14,186 bases of DNA. It comes from XYA12-FULL-58-9 sp001798605 (lineage in GTDB: Bacteria; Myxococcota; XYA12-FULL-58-9). Below, piece by piece: positions 12,684-14,186 of the stretch. Within the stretch, counting starts at the first letter, position 1. Each line of letters begins with the position of its first letter. The stretch spans positions 1 through 14,186 of the forward strand of contig DAINMX010000176.1 of NCBI GenBank assembly GCA_036736205.1, given 5' to 3'. The notes under the pieces were generated by a model. The model saw only the letters and a list, made by a program, of their open reading frames with translations, ran no database searches and was not told where the DNA came from. Position numbers and translations under genes: made by a program.

Positions 12684-14075
12684 TCAGGTGGCTGTCTTCT
12701 CCAACTCGGCATGGGTCATTTGGACACGCTTGATGCTTTTGCGCTTTGGCTCTTCGTGCGCTTGCTTTGTTTCTGTCGAGAAGGTCCGCGGCGATGCAAC
12801 GTTCAAGTCCTTGGAATTCTGCTTGTCCTGCTCGCGCTCGGTGCGTCTTAGCGTGCGTACAGCTTCTCGTCGCAGGTTGTCCTTGGCGTGATTGATGGTT
12901 AGGTGGAAGAATTGCTTCTGGAAATCGGCGAAGGTCAAGGTGACCAGATCGCTGTCCGATGGAAAGCGGGGATTTCTCAGGGTGATGGTTCGCTTCAGCT
13001 CGCCGTCCTCTTCGATCTCGTTGACAGCCACCACGGAAAAACAATGTTGGTCTTTGATGCGGTTGGCGTCCGACGCGATGCTGTGGAGAAAATTGGCCAC
13101 CAACCCTTTGGGATCAAAGTCTTTGTCGTGCCTGCAATCGGTGGGGATTTCTTCATCGCCATCTTCGGTGCGCCTTGCGTTGATCTTGATCGCACGCTTC
13201 TCGATGAGATCGACGATGCCTGGATAGTCGAGGATATCGAGAGTGCCGGCCACCATGGGAAAGCCGCGCTCGATTCCATGTTGGATCTGCCGATAGAGGG
13301 CCTCCTCTCGTTTCTTGTGCACGAAGATGAAGGTCGAGCGGGCCCCGGTGATGTGGGTCATGCTGAAATACGGAATCCCCCATTCGAGTTCGTCATAGCT
13401 CCCCATCCACCGGGCATAGGCCTTCTCGATAATTTGCGCCAACAGGTGGCTGTCGATCTTGGATTTCACTGTTGAGCCGGGGAAGCTCGCGTTGACGGTC
13501 TCACTGTGGTTGACGCCACCGAAGAACCGGCTGAGCAGTGGCACGCGAACGCTGAAGTCAACCGTGTAGGTGCCGTCGCCATGATCTTGGACCATGCTTT
13601 CGAGCCAACCAGGATGACTCTCGGCAATCGCATGCAAGGTCGAAATGAAGTAGCAGTTGGCGAGATCCTGGACAAAGTCACTCGCCTGAAGACAGCCTGC
13701 GGCATTGAGGGTGCCATCGTCGTTGAGGATGGGCACGCCGGGTTTGCGCAGAACGCCCTCCATGGGCTCGCGAAAATGCGTCCGTCCCGTCTCGAACGCA
13801 AACTTCCTGCTGGCAATGGGAGTTATGAAGCTGACATCTTCACCATCATTGCCAAAGAGCGGCTTCTTCTTGGCTTTCTCGGTCTTTTCTTTCTTTCCCG
13901 AGTTCTCTTTGACCTTGGCACCTTCTTGGTCGTCGGCCCCCTTGGCCTCGTCCGAGATGACGCCGTTGGAATTTGCACTCAGGCCGTTCAGTTCAAACGT
14001 CATCTCAATCACGCCCGTGCAGACTGTGGAAAAGCAATCGCCAAGGAACCAATCCTGCGGCTGTTCTGTCTTCAT
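12684..14075 (-). CDS. Calpain-family (C2) cysteine protease
   Basis: Predicted papain-fold cysteine protease of 463 aa with the complete calpain catalytic triad: Cys141 in VQDLANCYFISTL (calpain GDCWFLAA region), His344 in DQHCFSVVAV (HAYSV region), and Asn368 in TLRNPRFPSD (LRNPWG region). The calpain landmark EKAYARWMGSYDEL (about 217-230) is also present. The protease core covers about residues 100-395. Before it, residues about 41-72 are a Lys/Glu/Asp-rich, low-complexity, likely disordered segment. After it is a basic, charged tail of about 65 residues. No classical signal peptide or transmembrane helix is seen. Known calpains need Ca2+; no Ca-binding EF-hand is visible here. Start: the ATG at 14075 directly follows an in-frame TAA and lacks a clear Shine-Dalgarno; ATG 14003 is a possible alternative. 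It stands alone, convergent to the fusion gene. Its substrate is unknown. Confidence 0.85.
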   Translation of the reverse strand: MKTEQPQDWFLGDCFSTVCTGVIEMTFELNGLSANSNGVISDEAKGADDQEGAKVKENSGKKEKTEKAKKKPLFGNDGEDVSFITPIASRKFAFETGRTHFREPMEGVLRKPGVPILNDDGTLNAAGCLQASDFVQDLANCYFISTLHAIAESHPGWLESMVQDHGDGTYTVDFSVRVPLLSRFFGGVNHSETVNASFPGSTVKSKIDSHLLAQIIEKAYARWMGSYDELEWGIPYFSMTHITGARSTFIFVHKKREEALYRQIQHGIERGFPMVAGTLDILDYPGIVDLIEKRAIKINARRTEDGDEEIPTDCRHDKDFDPKGLVANFLHSIASDANRIKDQHCFSVVAVNEIEEDGELKRTITLRNPRFPSDSDLVTLTFADFQKQFFHLTINHAKDNLRREAVRTLRRTEREQDKQNSKDLNVASPRTFSTETKQAHEEPKRKSIKRVQMTHAELEKTAT

Positions 14076-14113
14076 TTATCGAATGAAATTCGTGGTTGGT
14101 GCGCGAATCCCAG

Positions 14114-14147
14114 CCGGATAAGAATGAGGACATTCCTTCTTATCCGG
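14114..14147. repeat. Perfect 11-bp inverted repeat upstream of the calpain gene
   Basis: Arms CCGGATAAGAA and TTCTTATCCGG are exact reverse complements separated by 12 bases, about 40 bp upstream of the calpain start. No T-run follows on either strand, so a simple terminator reading is weak. It could be an operator, a REP-like element, or the transcript end of a gene beyond the right edge. Nothing else is recognisable from 14148 to the edge. Confidence 0.65.
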
Positions 14148-14186
14148 AAAGCGCACAAACAGTCAGCCGGTACTGATATGGTGTTC

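Overview
The window looks like a chromosomal segment from a Gram-negative bacterium of moderately high GC. The evidence is a lipobox lipoprotein, a transmembrane sensor kinase with a periplasmic domain, and a PAS-GGDEF protein. The mix of signalling genes, a calpain-type protease and a beta-helix-type 'DIGAYE' C-terminal tail fits an uncultured Myxococcota or other former deltaproteobacterial lineage. That placement is a guess from gene content; no rRNA or marker gene is present. I see no tRNA, rRNA, CRISPR array, transposase or phage gene.

Left arm (1-4237, all minus strand): a membrane protein cut by the window edge, an 8-bp tandem repeat in its upstream region, two tightly linked small orphan genes (145 and 97 aa), a 494-aa helical outer-membrane-type lipoprotein, and a PAS-GGDEF diguanylate cyclase with an intact GGEEF active site and RxxD inhibitory site.

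Centre (4408-8864, plus strand, divergent from the left arm): an OmpR-type response regulator overlapping its sensor histidine kinase, then a secreted or membrane-tethered endonuclease/exonuclease/phosphatase-fold hydrolase with an unusual C-terminal beta-helix-type tail, then a CNNM/CorC-like DUF21-CBS membrane protein.

Right arm (8865-14186): the standout is one long reading frame at 9030-12374 that fuses a radical-SAM glycyl-radical-enzyme activase to a complete glycyl radical enzyme in a single polypeptide of about 1114 aa. It has its own upstream region with a perfect 11+1+11 bp palindrome (probable repressor operator) and much higher GC3 than its neighbours (about 90% against about 50-70% in hand-counted samples), suggesting horizontal acquisition. 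The active site has one cysteine (GCVE), not the Cys-Cys pair of pyruvate formate-lyase, so it is more likely an eliminase, dehydratase or decarboxylase of unknown substrate. The activase lacks the extra ferredoxin-like Fe-S insert usual for partners of such enzymes. A convergent calpain-family (C2) cysteine protease with an intact Cys/His/Asn triad follows, and a second perfect inverted repeat lies upstream of it at the right edge.
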